Source of the DNA: a virus
Virus record (IMG/VR): IMGVR_UViG_3300007539_000265
Location: 1-21,749 of that record
Length of the DNA: 21,749 bases
Direction: 5' to 3' (one strand)
Shown here: positions 14,707 to 20,690 of the stretch, in pieces
Layout of the letters: the number at the start of each line of letters is the position of its first letter
Numbering within the stretch: position 1 is the first letter of the stretch
The notes under the pieces: generated by a model
Database searches by the model: none
What the model was told of the DNA's origin: nothing
The model's input: the letters and a program-made list of their open reading frames with translations, nothing else
Position numbers and translations under genes: made by a program

Positions 14707-14715
14707 TGTTATAAT
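14707..14715 (+). promoter_or_regulatory. Extended -10 promoter
   Basis: TGTTATAAT fits TGnTATAAT exactly, begins 7 nt after the stop at 14700, and serves the small gene at 14736. No clear -35. Confidence 0.6.
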
Positions 14716-14735
14716 ACTAACACATAGGGGACATT

Positions 14736-14897
14736 ATGACGCTTCCGAGATCTAATGAAAAACTAAATGATGAAGAGATCGCGGAACTCAAAGCGTTAAA
14801 AGAGGCAATCAAGTATCATCCACATTCTGTAAGTCCTGAGAAGATGGAGATATTAACTGACCTTCTGATTAGATCTGTCGAGCATGGGACAGTCTAA
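14736..14897 (+). CDS. Small hypothetical protein (53 aa)
   Basis: GGGG (14727-14730) is placed 5 nt before ATG, behind a good extended -10 promoter. The product begins MTLPRSNEKLNDEEIAEL and is a charged two-helix protein with KYHPHSVSPEKMEIL as the turn. No known family. Too short for standard ORF cut-offs, but promoter, ribosome site and downstream hairpin frame it neatly as a single-gene unit. Confidence 0.6.
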   Translation: MTLPRSNEKLNDEEIAELKALKEAIKYHPHSVSPEKMEILTDLLIRSVEHGTV

Positions 14898-14898
14898 A

Positions 14899-14921
14899 CA
14901 GTGGCACAAGAGGTGGCACTG
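14899..14921 (+). terminator. Hairpin just before an early promoter
   Basis: CAGTG-G-CAC (14899-14907) pairs with GTG-G-CACTG (14913-14921) with one G-G mismatch and an AAGAG loop; a T5 run starts at 14928. Directly abuts the stop of the small gene upstream. Terminator is likely; operator is possible. Confidence 0.5.
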
Positions 14922-14931
14922 ACCCCGTTTT

Positions 14932-14955
14932 TCATGTATATTAGATGAGTGGAGG
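14932..14955 (+). promoter_or_regulatory. Early promoter/leader module, copy 1
   Basis: CATGTATATTAGATGAGT with -10 TATATT at 14937-14942. It shares CRTGTAT and the GAGT box with the other copies further on. The next gene starts at 15041, giving an unusually long leader. Confidence 0.6.
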
Positions 14956-14977
14956 GGAGACCCGACACAACCACCAC

Positions 14978-15023
14978 GAGAGGCAAACAGTAAGTGAGAT
15001 CGACAAACTGATCTCCGCCTCTC
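14978..15023 (+). promoter_or_regulatory. Nested stem-loop in the 5' leader
   Basis: Outer stem GAGAGGC (14978-14984) with GCCTCTC (15017-15023); inner stem GAGATC (14996-15001) with GATCTC (15010-15015), loop GACAAACT. Thirteen perfect pairs in a ~90-nt leader, 17 nt before the ATG. Suggests a cis-acting RNA element controlling translation. Confidence 0.5.
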
Positions 15024-15040
15024 ACACATTCTCTTTCATT

Positions 15041-15424
15041 ATGGCAACTCGTTCCCGCATTGGTATTCAACTTAAGGACAATTCTGTCCTGTCTGTTTAT
15101 CACCACTGGGATGGTTATCCTTCTTGGTTGGGTCGCATTTTGACGACTCACTACAACTCTCGCGAACTTGCTTCAGAGCTGATTGATGGCGGCGATATGT
15201 CTGCCGCTTGGGGTGATGAAAATCGTGCTGAGTATTATTCTGAGCGCGGTGAAGATTGTCCGCCTCGTCTTGATGACATCTTCGATTTTCTTGACAAAAA
15301 GAATAATGAAGAGTATGCTTATATTTGGACTGTGAATAACAAGTGGGTAGCATTTGACATGAACGAGTTCAACGATAAAGATCCTGAAAAGGTTGAGATT
15401 CCTGAAGGAGCACTTGCCTGCTGA
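15041..15424 (+). CDS. Conserved phage hypothetical (127 aa)
   Basis: The frame is open back to ATG 14945, but that codon lies at the promoter -10/start region, so ATG 15041 (MATRSRIGIQL) is used. The product resembles a small protein widely found in phages and cyanophages: MATRSRIGI, SVYHHWDGYPSWLG, HYNSRELASELIDGGDMSA, GEDCPP. The HWDGYP motif is its hallmark. Function is unknown. First gene of an early-type operon continuing with TGATG overlap into the next gene. Confidence 0.8.
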   Translation: MATRSRIGIQLKDNSVLSVYHHWDGYPSWLGRILTTHYNSRELASELIDGGDMSAAWGDENRAEYYSERGEDCPPRLDDIFDFLDKKNNEEYAYIWTVNNKWVAFDMNEFNDKDPEKVEIPEGALAC

Positions 15425-15714
15425 TGGTTGAAACAATGCTGCCGGTGGATTTTCCTCACAATCCACCGGATAATTACTCCTATGAAGTAGAGAACTTCAA
15501 GCGAAACTTCCTCGCAATTTGGTTGGTACATCACGCGCAATATATCTACGCCGAAGGTGAGAAAGTGCGTACAATCTGGGGATTTTACAATACAAAATCC
15601 AAATCATATCATGCACCTATCAACTGTAAGAAAGTTGGTGATGTGGTAAATAATTCCACACCATATACTGCGATGCAACTTAATCTAAATCCATTGGAGG
15701 CAGCATTTCTATGA
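15424..15714 (+). CDS. Conserved cyanophage hypothetical (96 aa)
   Basis: TGATG overlap with the upstream stop. Conserved-looking blocks: PPDNYSYEVENFKRNFLAIWLVHH, IWGFYNTKSKSYHAPINCK and VGDVVNNSTPYTAMQLNLNPLEA, of which the last is a typical ending of this family in cyanophages as I recall it. No membrane segment or catalytic motif. Function unknown; likely early. Next gene overlaps by ATGA. Confidence 0.78.
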   Translation: MVETMLPVDFPHNPPDNYSYEVENFKRNFLAIWLVHHAQYIYAEGEKVRTIWGFYNTKSKSYHAPINCKKVGDVVNNSTPYTAMQLNLNPLEAAFL

Positions 15715-15893
15715 TCTCAACTCATCAAGAGATTATTAAGATCATCGAGGCAGATTGGAACGAGCGAATGGCATTTTTGTCCGAAACGTGGGAGCGTTTG
15801 GATGATGCTGACGCTCTCTATTCTGAGTTTGTTACTGATGGTGACGGTCCAGAAGATTGGATGTTTATTGAGGACATGAGCGAAGATGTTTGA
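15711..15893 (+). CDS. Small acidic hypothetical protein (60 aa)
   Basis: Coupled at both ends (ATGA at the start, 8-base overlap with the next gene). Strongly acidic and helical; the tail is EFVTDGDGPEDWMFIEDMS. Small acidic early proteins of phages often bind host enzymes, but nothing specific is seen here. Confidence 0.65.
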   Translation: MISTHQEIIKIIEADWNERMAFLSETWERLDDADALYSEFVTDGDGPEDWMFIEDMSEDV

Positions 15894-16062
15894 GCTTGGT
15901 GAACTCGTTTCATACAAAGGTGACACAGGGACAGTAACATTTTGCTGTGCTCAATCTATGTCATTTCTTGTTCATGCTAGTAAAGAACATCGATCTAAAG
16001 ATGTAAGATGCTGTGTATATTGTTATGACTTTGATAAGGTTGAAAAACTAAGTGAAAAATGA
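15886..16062 (+). CDS. Small Cys-rich hypothetical, SH3-like (58 aa)
   Basis: Starts inside the end of the preceding gene and ends with an ATGA overlap to the oxygenase-like gene. MFELGELVSYKGDTGTVTFC has the small beta-barrel (SH3/KOW-like) pattern of a G-h-V-x-Y-x-G-x-x-G-x-V strand pair, followed by VRCCVYCYDFDKVEKL. Four Cys could bind metal. Shorter than usual ORF cut-offs but coupled both sides. Confidence 0.65.
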   Translation: MFELGELVSYKGDTGTVTFCCAQSMSFLVHASKEHRSKDVRCCVYCYDFDKVEKLSEK

Positions 16063-16601
16063 ATCGCTACCACTTATTTTACTCTCCAGTAATAGAAACT
16101 GAACTAGACTTAGATTTCAACGACCTGACAAATAAAATTGTAAGTGGGTCTGAAACTGAGTCTGGTAGATTGTATAGTAATCGTGGTGGATGGCAGTCAG
16201 ATGATAACTTTATGTTTCGGGACAGTTTAAGACCCTATCTCGATAAAATTGACAGGCATGTAAATGATACCTGTCATGAATGTTATGATTGGAGTTTTAA
16301 TTATGATAATTCTTGGGTCAATGTAAACACAAAGGGAAACTATAACGTAGCACATCAACATGCTGGTGCCACATTATCAGTAGTTTACTGGATTCAAGCA
16401 CCAGAAGATTGTGGTGATATTGTATTCTATCACCCAGCAGGTCATTCTATGATTCCTGAAATTTATGATGATCTTAGAGCAAATTGGAGATATACACCTA
16501 AGCAAGGATCAATGCTAATCTTTCCCTCATATTTGTATCATTTTGTCGCTGAATCAGAAACAAATGACAAAAGAATCTCAATCGCCCTCAACTACAGTTA
16601 A
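16059..16601 (+). CDS. Putative 2OG-Fe(II) oxygenase, TIGR02466-like (180 aa)
   Basis: Pattern: GRLYSNRGGWQSDDNF (37-52), WVNVNTKGNYNVAHQHAGAT (86-105), SVVYWIQAPEDCGDIVFYHP (107-126), YTPKQGSMLIFPSYLYHFV (145-163), KRISIALNYS (171-180). This is the plan of the TIGR02466-type putative 2OG-Fe(II) oxygenases common in cyanophages. H99/H101, H161 and R172 are the candidate metal and 2-oxoglutarate residues; the second ligand, usually Asp or Glu, is His here (AHQHAG), so activity is not certain. Unlike the oxygenases at 3.5-8 kb it sits in the small early-type genes. It overlaps the next gene by 38 bases. Confidence 0.78.
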   Translation: MNRYHLFYSPVIETELDLDFNDLTNKIVSGSETESGRLYSNRGGWQSDDNFMFRDSLRPYLDKIDRHVNDTCHECYDWSFNYDNSWVNVNTKGNYNVAHQHAGATLSVVYWIQAPEDCGDIVFYHPAGHSMIPEIYDDLRANWRYTPKQGSMLIFPSYLYHFVAESETNDKRISIALNYS

Positions 16602-16731
16602 GAATCCAATCATACCAGTTCTTATGTTTCTGGGTGTGATTGGTGCAACGTTGCTAACTATAGTTGCAGGATACTTTCATGGTCACATGAATATTCAAGC
16701 AGTGTACCATTCTCTTACTAACTTCACATGA
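16564..16731 (+). CDS. Small single-pass membrane protein (55 aa)
   Basis: ATG 16564 is preferred to the upstream TTG at 16543. Starts inside the 3' end of the oxygenase-like gene in another frame. Residues about 15-36 (IIPVLMFLGVIGATLLTIVAGY) form one clear membrane helix; the rest is short and polar (HGHMNI follows). Such tiny inner-membrane proteins in phage early regions may act on lysis timing, superinfection or host membrane enzymes; no assignment possible. ATGA overlap with the next. Confidence 0.65.
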   Translation: MTKESQSPSTTVKNPIIPVLMFLGVIGATLLTIVAGYFHGHMNIQAVYHSLTNFT

Positions 16732-16871
16732 AACTAGACCGATCTCAGTGGGAACTTATCAAAAGAGCACTAGAGTTAGAGCAGTCGCATCAATTAGTCG
16801 GAACAAAATGGTATGATGAGTATAATATAGTATTGAAACAAATTGATAAAGAGTTAGCAGATCAAGACTGA
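16728..16871 (+). CDS. Small hypothetical protein (47 aa)
   Basis: ATGA-coupled to the membrane protein gene. Product begins MKLDRSQWELIKRALELEQS and is a charged two-helix peptide ending QIDKELADQD. Last gene before a terminator at 16881, so the operon boundary fits. No family recognised. Confidence 0.55.
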   Translation: MKLDRSQWELIKRALELEQSHQLVGTKWYDEYNIVLKQIDKELADQD

Positions 16872-16880
16872 CAGTTTTCA

Positions 16881-16914
16881 AGGTGTCCACTGCTACGACC
16901 ATGGGCACCTTTTT
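16881..16914 (+). terminator. Terminator before early promoter copy 2
   Basis: AGGTGTCC (16881-16888) pairs with GGGCACCT (16903-16910), eight pairs with one T-G, loop of 14, followed by a T run to 16914. It directly abuts the promoter that follows. Confidence 0.78.
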
Positions 16915-16940
16915 CGTGTATTGTATAAAGGTGAATCAAA
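16915..16940 (+). promoter_or_regulatory. Early promoter/leader module, copy 2
   Basis: CGTGTATTGTATAAAGGTGAATCAAA. TATTGT or TATAAA could be the -10. It shares CGTGTAT and a diverged GAnTCAAA box with other copies, 6-31 nt before ATG 16946. Confidence 0.6.
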
Positions 16941-16945
16941 CAGAC

Positions 16946-17068
16946 ATGAACGAAGAATTTCAGGAGTTTATCGACAACGACGATCCGATGATGGATCTGA
17001 TCGAACTTGTTGATCAAGAGCAAAAATTCAATATGGAAGAATACCTGAACGCTCACATCGACTATTGA
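16946..17068 (+). CDS. Small acidic hypothetical protein (40 aa)
   Basis: The frame is open from a GTG at 16883, but that codon lies in the terminator stem before the promoter, so ATG 16946 is chosen. Very acidic (EEFQEFIDNDDPMMDLIELV). First gene of the operon with the ligase-like gene; the stop overlaps that start (TGATG). Confidence 0.6.
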   Translation: MNEEFQEFIDNDDPMMDLIELVDQEQKFNMEEYLNAHIDY

Positions 17069-18036
17069 TGCAAAACAAACACCTTGAACATCCTGAAGAT
17101 CTCGTACTGCTAGGCAAGCAATCTGTCAAGCAAGTTATCAACTTCTATCGTAAAGATGCCACCGCCACTGTTAAGTGGGATGGCGCACCTGCGATTGTTT
17201 TTGGTAACAATCCCGAGAATGGTCGTTTCTTTGTTGGAACCAAGAGTGTATTTAACAAGCGCAAAGTAAAAATCAACTACACACATCATGACATCGAAGT
17301 CAATCACGGTGAAAACCAGAAAGTTGCTTCAATTCTGCATGTCTGTCTGGATAATTTACCTCGCAACCGTGGTATTTGGCAAGGGGATTTTATTGGGTTT
17401 GGTGGTAGCGATTCTTATCACCCAAACACCCTTACTTACACGTTCCCGCGCACTATTGAACGCAATCTCGTGTTTGCTGTTCATACTTACTATCATGGTA
17501 ATTCTATGAAAGAATTGACGGTAAGTGACAACCGTTATGAACATGGAACACCGAAACCTATTGTCGAGTTCGTTGATACTAGAGCTGAGGTAGTTTCACG
17601 CCACAAACGTATCAACGTTCTGCTCAAGATTGCTGATGTTCTTCGTCACTTTGTCAAATATCCGACAGGTGATGATGCTAAAGAACTGAAAGTTGCCATC
17701 AACAAGTGTATCCGCGAGAATCGTAAGGTTGACTGTCTGCCTGGCAATCTTCAACGACTGTTTGACATCATGACAGAAGTCAAGCGTCTCACGATGAACG
17801 GAATCGTCGCTAAGTCTGACGTGGTTTGTTCATACGAGGGTGAAGAATGTGAGCATGAAGGTTATGTTCTCAAGAACGATTATGGCATGTTCAAGTTAGT
17901 CGATCGTCAAGTTTTTTCGTATCGAAACTTCACAGCAGCAAAACAGTGGCAAACCAATACTGCAACTGTCACAGTGAAGACTCAACAGGGCGAAAATGCC
18001 CCTACAATTAAGTTTCAACCAGCACCACAATTCTGA
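17068..18036 (+). CDS. Ligase-like nucleotidyltransferase (322 aa)
   Basis: ATG 17068 (TGATG with the preceding stop) is chosen over TTG 17065. The N-terminal core has covalent nucleotidyltransferase motifs: I VKWDGAPAIVFG (35-46) with K36 as the likely lysine that receives AMP or GMP, III GIWQGDFIGF (102-111), IV HEGYVLKN (263-270), V MFKLVDR (274-280). The spacing fits DNA/RNA ligases and capping enzymes. About 120 residues between III and IV include a helical insert (RINVLLKIADVLRHFV). Related phage proteins, as I recall, carry a DUF label (DUF6267). Role inferred: ATP-dependent ligation or adenylylation of nucleic acid. The C-terminal 40 residues are Thr/Gln-rich without a known OB-fold, so it is a minimal or atypical ligase. 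Mostly CGN Arg codons. Confidence 0.7.
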   Translation: MQNKHLEHPEDLVLLGKQSVKQVINFYRKDATATVKWDGAPAIVFGNNPENGRFFVGTKSVFNKRKVKINYTHHDIEVNHGENQKVASILHVCLDNLPRNRGIWQGDFIGFGGSDSYHPNTLTYTFPRTIERNLVFAVHTYYHGNSMKELTVSDNRYEHGTPKPIVEFVDTRAEVVSRHKRINVLLKIADVLRHFVKYPTGDDAKELKVAINKCIRENRKVDCLPGNLQRLFDIMTEVKRLTMNGIVAKSDVVCSYEGEECEHEGYVLKNDYGMFKLVDRQVFSYRNFTAAKQWQTNTATVTVKTQQGENAPTIKFQPAPQF

Positions 18037-18221
18037 TGACTGAGTTCACTTACTTCGTTGAATACTGGAAAGATGGTGCTGAGCATCCTGAAAAACCAGT
18101 TGGTACAATGTACCTTGGTTCTGGTGATTGCACCATGCAAACTATCTACGAAGAGCGCGTAGATCGTATGTTTCGCAATACTGCAACCTGGCGTGTGTTT
18201 GCTCTAGAGGAAGAGAAATGA
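18036..18221 (+). CDS. Small hypothetical protein (61 aa)
   Basis: TGATG coupling with the ligase-like gene and ATGA with the next. Pattern FTYFVEYWKDGAEHPEKPVG then ATWRVFALEEEK looks like a compact alpha/beta fold with terminal beta strands. No family recognised; likely an early protein. Confidence 0.65.
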   Translation: MTEFTYFVEYWKDGAEHPEKPVGTMYLGSGDCTMQTIYEERVDRMFRNTATWRVFALEEEK

Positions 18222-18568
18222 TCCTAACATCTGGCACACGCCAACATCATCCAACCCTAGAATTATGTCAGTGGTTTCACAACAATTACGCACGATTGCA
18301 TGAAGTTGATGTAGAGATTCGACATGTAGATTTGCGGGAGGATGATGTTTTCGGTTGGTGTGAAGATGTAAGCGACACAGAGTATTTGGTTTATATTCAT
18401 CACGAACTAGATCTAGATGATTATGTTAAAACACTGTTTCATGAGTTAGTGCATGTTTGTCAGTCAATTTCAGGTCTACATGATCACAAACTGCGAGAGA
18501 CTGAAGCATATCTTTTAGAAACAATTTTGCACAAGATGTGGTGTGACACTTATCAAGGTGTACACTAA
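18218..18568 (+). CDS. Small HExxH zinc-peptidase-like protein (116 aa)
   Basis: The frame runs back to 18128, but ATG 18218 (ATGA overlap, preceded by GAGGAAGAG) is the better start. DDYVKTLFHELVHVCQ (67-82) contains HELVH (75-79), a zincin HExxH helix with the typical hydrophobic flanks. ETEAYLLE (94-101) downstream gives Glu that could be the third zinc ligand, as in gluzincins and IrrE/SprT-like small metallopeptidases. Predicted reaction: peptide-bond cleavage at zinc. At 116 residues it is at the small end for the fold. Targets unknown; a host or phage regulator is plausible. Confidence 0.65.
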   Translation: MILTSGTRQHHPTLELCQWFHNNYARLHEVDVEIRHVDLREDDVFGWCEDVSDTEYLVYIHHELDLDDYVKTLFHELVHVCQSISGLHDHKLRETEAYLLETILHKMWCDTYQGVH

Positions 18569-18588
18569 ATGAGCACAAACGCCCAATT

Positions 18589-18613
18589 CCGTGTATATTA
18601 AAAGAGTCAAAGG
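18589..18613 (+). promoter_or_regulatory. Early promoter/leader module, copy 3
   Basis: CCGTGTATATTAAAAGAGTC then AAAGG; -10 TATATT at 18594-18599. The AAAGG lies 8 nt before ATG 18622 and can act as ribosome site. Nearly identical over 20 bases to copy 4. Confidence 0.7.
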
Positions 18614-18621
18614 CATTGAAC

Positions 18622-19041
18622 ATGACTTCCACTTCTACCATCGCCAAACAACAAATTGCCGACAAGGTTGAACAATGGACACAAATGCTGTGTGAGTCAC
18701 TTAAGCAAAACTACATCACTTACAGCATCAATTCACACAAACGCTCCATTTCTATCAATGGAGATGAGACAAACTACCATGCTGAATGTATTGACAAACT
18801 GATGAATGGTGAGTGTGATTATGATTTTGTGATCGAATCTGGTCGCAAATATCATAAAATTGTCATGGTCAATAATCAGCGTTCCGCACATGCTTTCGTT
18901 GATAAACAAACCGGAGAAGTGTATAAAGCAGCATCATGGAAAGCACCTGCGAAAGGTGTACGTTTCGACCTTCGTATCATCAACCAGCGCGAACTTGTGC
19001 TGGAAAAATGTGATTGGTCTGGTGGTTATCTGTACAGCTGA
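18622..19041 (+). CDS. Conserved phage hypothetical (139 aa)
   Basis: ATG 18622 is chosen over TTG 18616 because of the AAAGG spacing. Residues about 96-118 (SAHAFVDKQTGEVYKAASWK, APAKGVRFDLR) form a motif I know from many phage small proteins (H-x-F-V-D-x-x-T-G-x-x-Y-K-x-x-x-W-x-x-P). The N-terminal half is helical (KVEQWTQMLCESLKQ). Function unknown. Single-gene unit between two promoter modules. Confidence 0.78.
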   Translation: MTSTSTIAKQQIADKVEQWTQMLCESLKQNYITYSINSHKRSISINGDETNYHAECIDKLMNGECDYDFVIESGRKYHKIVMVNNQRSAHAFVDKQTGEVYKAASWKAPAKGVRFDLRIINQRELVLEKCDWSGGYLYS

Positions 19042-19138
19042 ATGATGTATCGAATGGCATCTAATTTGCAGACTCGTTGTATAGAATGGGTCTGCACTGA
19101 AACTAACATAATTGAGAGCGCGTGGAAAGCGTCTGGAC

Positions 19139-19160
19139 GTGCCAGTTTTATTAGTGGCAC
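19139..19160 (+). terminator. Hairpin before early promoter copy 4
   Basis: GTGCCA (19139-19144) and TGGCAC (19155-19160) are perfect arms around a 10-base loop. There is no T-tract, so it may be an operator or weak terminator. Confidence 0.4.
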
Positions 19161-19184
19161 ACAAAAACGGCACGGACCTCAAAA

Positions 19185-19210
19185 ACGTGTATATTAAAAG
19201 AGTCAAACAA
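19185..19210 (+). promoter_or_regulatory. Early promoter/leader module, copy 4
   Basis: ACGTGTATATTAAAAGAGTC then AAACAAAG; -10 TATATT at 19190-19195. Followed by ATG 19221. Confidence 0.7.
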
Positions 19211-19220
19211 AGCAACCCAC

Positions 19221-19478
19221 ATGAAACCCTTTCCTTACACTGAAGTCAACGCAATCGAGCGTGAAATGTGCGACATGCGTAATGAAGTTGGTCGTCTTCG
19301 TGTTCAACTTGAGAACGCACAATCCTGCCTTGATGCACTCTATCGCAAGCGTAAGCAGTTGATTTCTGATGCAAGTGCTCCCGAAGGTAATCTTTTCGAG
19401 CAAATGTTTGGCGAAACAGTATCAGTCCCGAGCATCTACACTGATACTCCCATGGCAGAAGAAGTCTACGGAGGTTGA
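19221..19478 (+). CDS. Coiled-coil hypothetical protein (85 aa)
   Basis: Residues about 10-48 (VNAIEREMCDMRNEVGRLRV, then QLENAQSCLDALYRKRKQL) are a heptad-like helix, so an oligomer is likely. The C-terminal 30 residues are loop-like and acidic. No family recognised. First gene after promoter copy 4. Confidence 0.7.
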   Translation: MKPFPYTEVNAIEREMCDMRNEVGRLRVQLENAQSCLDALYRKRKQLISDASAPEGNLFEQMFGETVSVPSIYTDTPMAEEVYGG

Positions 19479-19487
19479 TAGTTTACC

Positions 19488-19688
19488 ATGCAATTCCAAG
19501 TAACTTCGATCACATTTGATTTTGAAGATGATAACTTCGAGTTATCACCTGAGATGCAAAAAGAGACTTACGAAGATTATATTGGGACATTTTGGGAAGC
19601 TGATGATGAAGACGATTTAGTGGAGGAGATAACATCAGCAGCAGGATTCTGCATCAATTCTATTGATTATCGTATTGTCCTTAACTAA
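19488..19688 (+). CDS. Small acidic hypothetical protein (66 aa)
   Basis: Nine bases after the previous stop, with GGAGG (19470-19474) some 13 nt upstream. Very acidic (FDFEDDNFELSPEMQKETYE, EADDEDDLVEEI), with a beta-like start and finish (MQFQVTSITFDFE, GFCINSIDYRIVLN). Length and charge resemble DNA-mimic or host-binding early proteins, but no evidence beyond that. Confidence 0.68.
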   Translation: MQFQVTSITFDFEDDNFELSPEMQKETYEDYIGTFWEADDEDDLVEEITSAAGFCINSIDYRIVLN

Positions 19689-19697
19689 CACTTTCTC

Positions 19698-19829
19698 ATG
19701 AAAATCGCACTCTTGGCATTGTTCACTATTCTCGGTGCTAATTTGTTCATCGATATGATGGATTCCACTCTAGTTGATGTTATGAACGAACGCCGCGAGA
19801 CTATAGAGAAACAAATCAATCAGATGTGA
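19698..19829 (+). CDS. Small membrane or secreted peptide (43 aa)
   Basis: ATG 19698 begins MKIALLALFTILGANLFIDM: a Lys then a 16-residue hydrophobic helix (signal-anchor like), and a charged tail (MNERRETIEKQINQM). Too short for usual cut-offs. No clear ribosome site. It ends just before a hairpin and promoter, so it fits as last gene of the unit. Confidence 0.5.
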   Translation: MKIALLALFTILGANLFIDMMDSTLVDVMNERRETIEKQINQM

Positions 19830-19846
19830 CGGTCGGACTAGTGTCA

Positions 19847-19897
19847 CACAACCTATTGTGGGGCGCTCGTTTTCATGTATTATTAAAGAGTCAAAGG
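19847..19897 (+). promoter_or_regulatory. Hairpin plus early promoter/leader module, copy 5
   Basis: CACAA-CCTA-TTGTG (19847-19860), then CATGTATTATTAAAGAGTC and AAAGG (to 19897). -35 TTGTGG (19856-19861), 16-base spacer, -10 TATTAT (19878-19883). ATG 19908 follows at 10 nt. Confidence 0.68.
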
Positions 19898-19907
19898 ATT
19901 TCACCCA

Positions 19908-20174
19908 ATGCAAGTCACCAACTCCGCCACCATTGTTGATTACTTCCCCGAGGCATTTGTTGCTGAGGCAGATGAAACTAAAGGCATGAAAGTTGTCGTC
20001 AAGCGTTTTGTCCGTCGCGTCACTTTCCGCGCTACTGGTCAGAAATCCTATGCCACAGTTCTTGGCATTGAAGCAAAGTATGATTGGCAAGCGCGTATTG
20101 CTAAAGGCGCTGAGGTTACTGACTTCAACACCGACAAAATGCCTTCTTCTGAGTATATGCCCCTGTATTGCTGA
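19908..20174 (+). CDS. Small hypothetical protein (88 aa)
   Basis: AAAGGA ribosome site, 9 nt spacing. Beta-type centre (KVVVKRFVRRVTFRATG), then YATVLGIEAKYDWQARIAKG. Basic middle and acidic start. No known family. A second gene follows 2 nt later. Confidence 0.68.
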   Translation: MQVTNSATIVDYFPEAFVAEADETKGMKVVVKRFVRRVTFRATGQKSYATVLGIEAKYDWQARIAKGAEVTDFNTDKMPSSEYMPLYC

Positions 20175-20176
20175 TT

Positions 20177-20443
20177 ATGTCACTTATCAAGAACTATCTC
20201 CATCACAAAATGTCTGAAAACGTCATCGATCGCGATTCACTCCAAGAAGCATACATTAACATGATTGTTGATGGTATGGACTGGAAAACTATGGAACAAT
20301 TTGTGTATGATACGATTGACGCTAATCTTGACAATTATACCGTGGATGAACTTATCACCGAGGTCAAAGATTATTATCCCGAGTTGCTTGAGAATGATGA
20401 ACAATCTGTGACCTACGGAGATACTCTAAAACCTGCAAGTTGA
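20177..20443 (+). CDS. Small acidic hypothetical protein (88 aa)
   Basis: ATG 20177 is preferred over the in-frame TTG 20168; ATG 20210 is an alternative start. Helical and acidic (NVIDRDSLQEAYINMIVDGM, TMEQFVYDTIDANL, ELITEVKDYYPELLENDE). No family recognised. Confidence 0.65.
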   Translation: MSLIKNYLHHKMSENVIDRDSLQEAYINMIVDGMDWKTMEQFVYDTIDANLDNYTVDELITEVKDYYPELLENDEQSVTYGDTLKPAS

Positions 20444-20491
20444 GAGGCTATTGAGAGAGGTAGCGCCGCTAATTTTTTACATCAAACTATC

Positions 20492-20659
20492 ATGATCTCA
20501 AACAAAGCAACGATGATTCAAGTGATGAAACAATGCGAGGGAGCTGATACTTTAACGAGAGAACAGAAATTCGAAGTATTCTGTCGAGTGTGTGACAATA
20601 TGTTAGCGGAGGGACGAATTACTCAGAATAATCATAAGAAATGGACACAGATCTGGTAA
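20492..20659 (+). CDS. Small conserved-type hypothetical (55 aa)
   Basis: Product begins MISNKATMIQVMKQCEGADT and contains LTREQKFEVFCRVCDNMLAE then ITQNNHKKWTQIW. This T-x-x-Q-(K/R)-F-E-(V/L)-F and H-x-x-W-T-x-x-(W/F) pattern is familiar from small cyanophage proteins. No function known. Its stop falls at the start of the hairpin below. Confidence 0.62.
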   Translation: MISNKATMIQVMKQCEGADTLTREQKFEVFCRVCDNMLAEGRITQNNHKKWTQIW

Positions 20660-20685
20660 GTGTGACAGTCCACAGTCTGTCCACT
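20659..20685 (+). terminator. Hairpin after the small gene, before promoter copy 6
   Basis: AGTG-(T)-GACAG (20659-20668) pairs with CTGTC-CACT (20677-20685), nine pairs with one bulge, loop TCCACAGT. Followed by ATTTGTTG, a poor T-tract. Weak terminator or operator. Confidence 0.5.
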
Positions 20686-20690
20686 ATTTG

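Noticed and set aside
14945-15040. N-terminal extension of the conserved gene at 15041
   Set aside because: ATG 14945 lies between the -10 box and the expected transcription start, so it would not be in the mRNA. The open frame through the leader is chance.
16883-16945. GTG start for the small acidic protein at 16946
   Set aside because: It lies inside the terminator stem, before the promoter.
18128-18217. Longer start for the HExxH protein
   Set aside because: It would overlap most of the preceding gene in another frame; ATG 18218 has an ATGA coupling and a purine-rich site.
19042-19197. Possible 51-codon ORF (begins MMYRMASNLQTRC)
   Set aside because: No ribosome site, and it overlaps both the hairpin at 19139 and the promoter at 19185.
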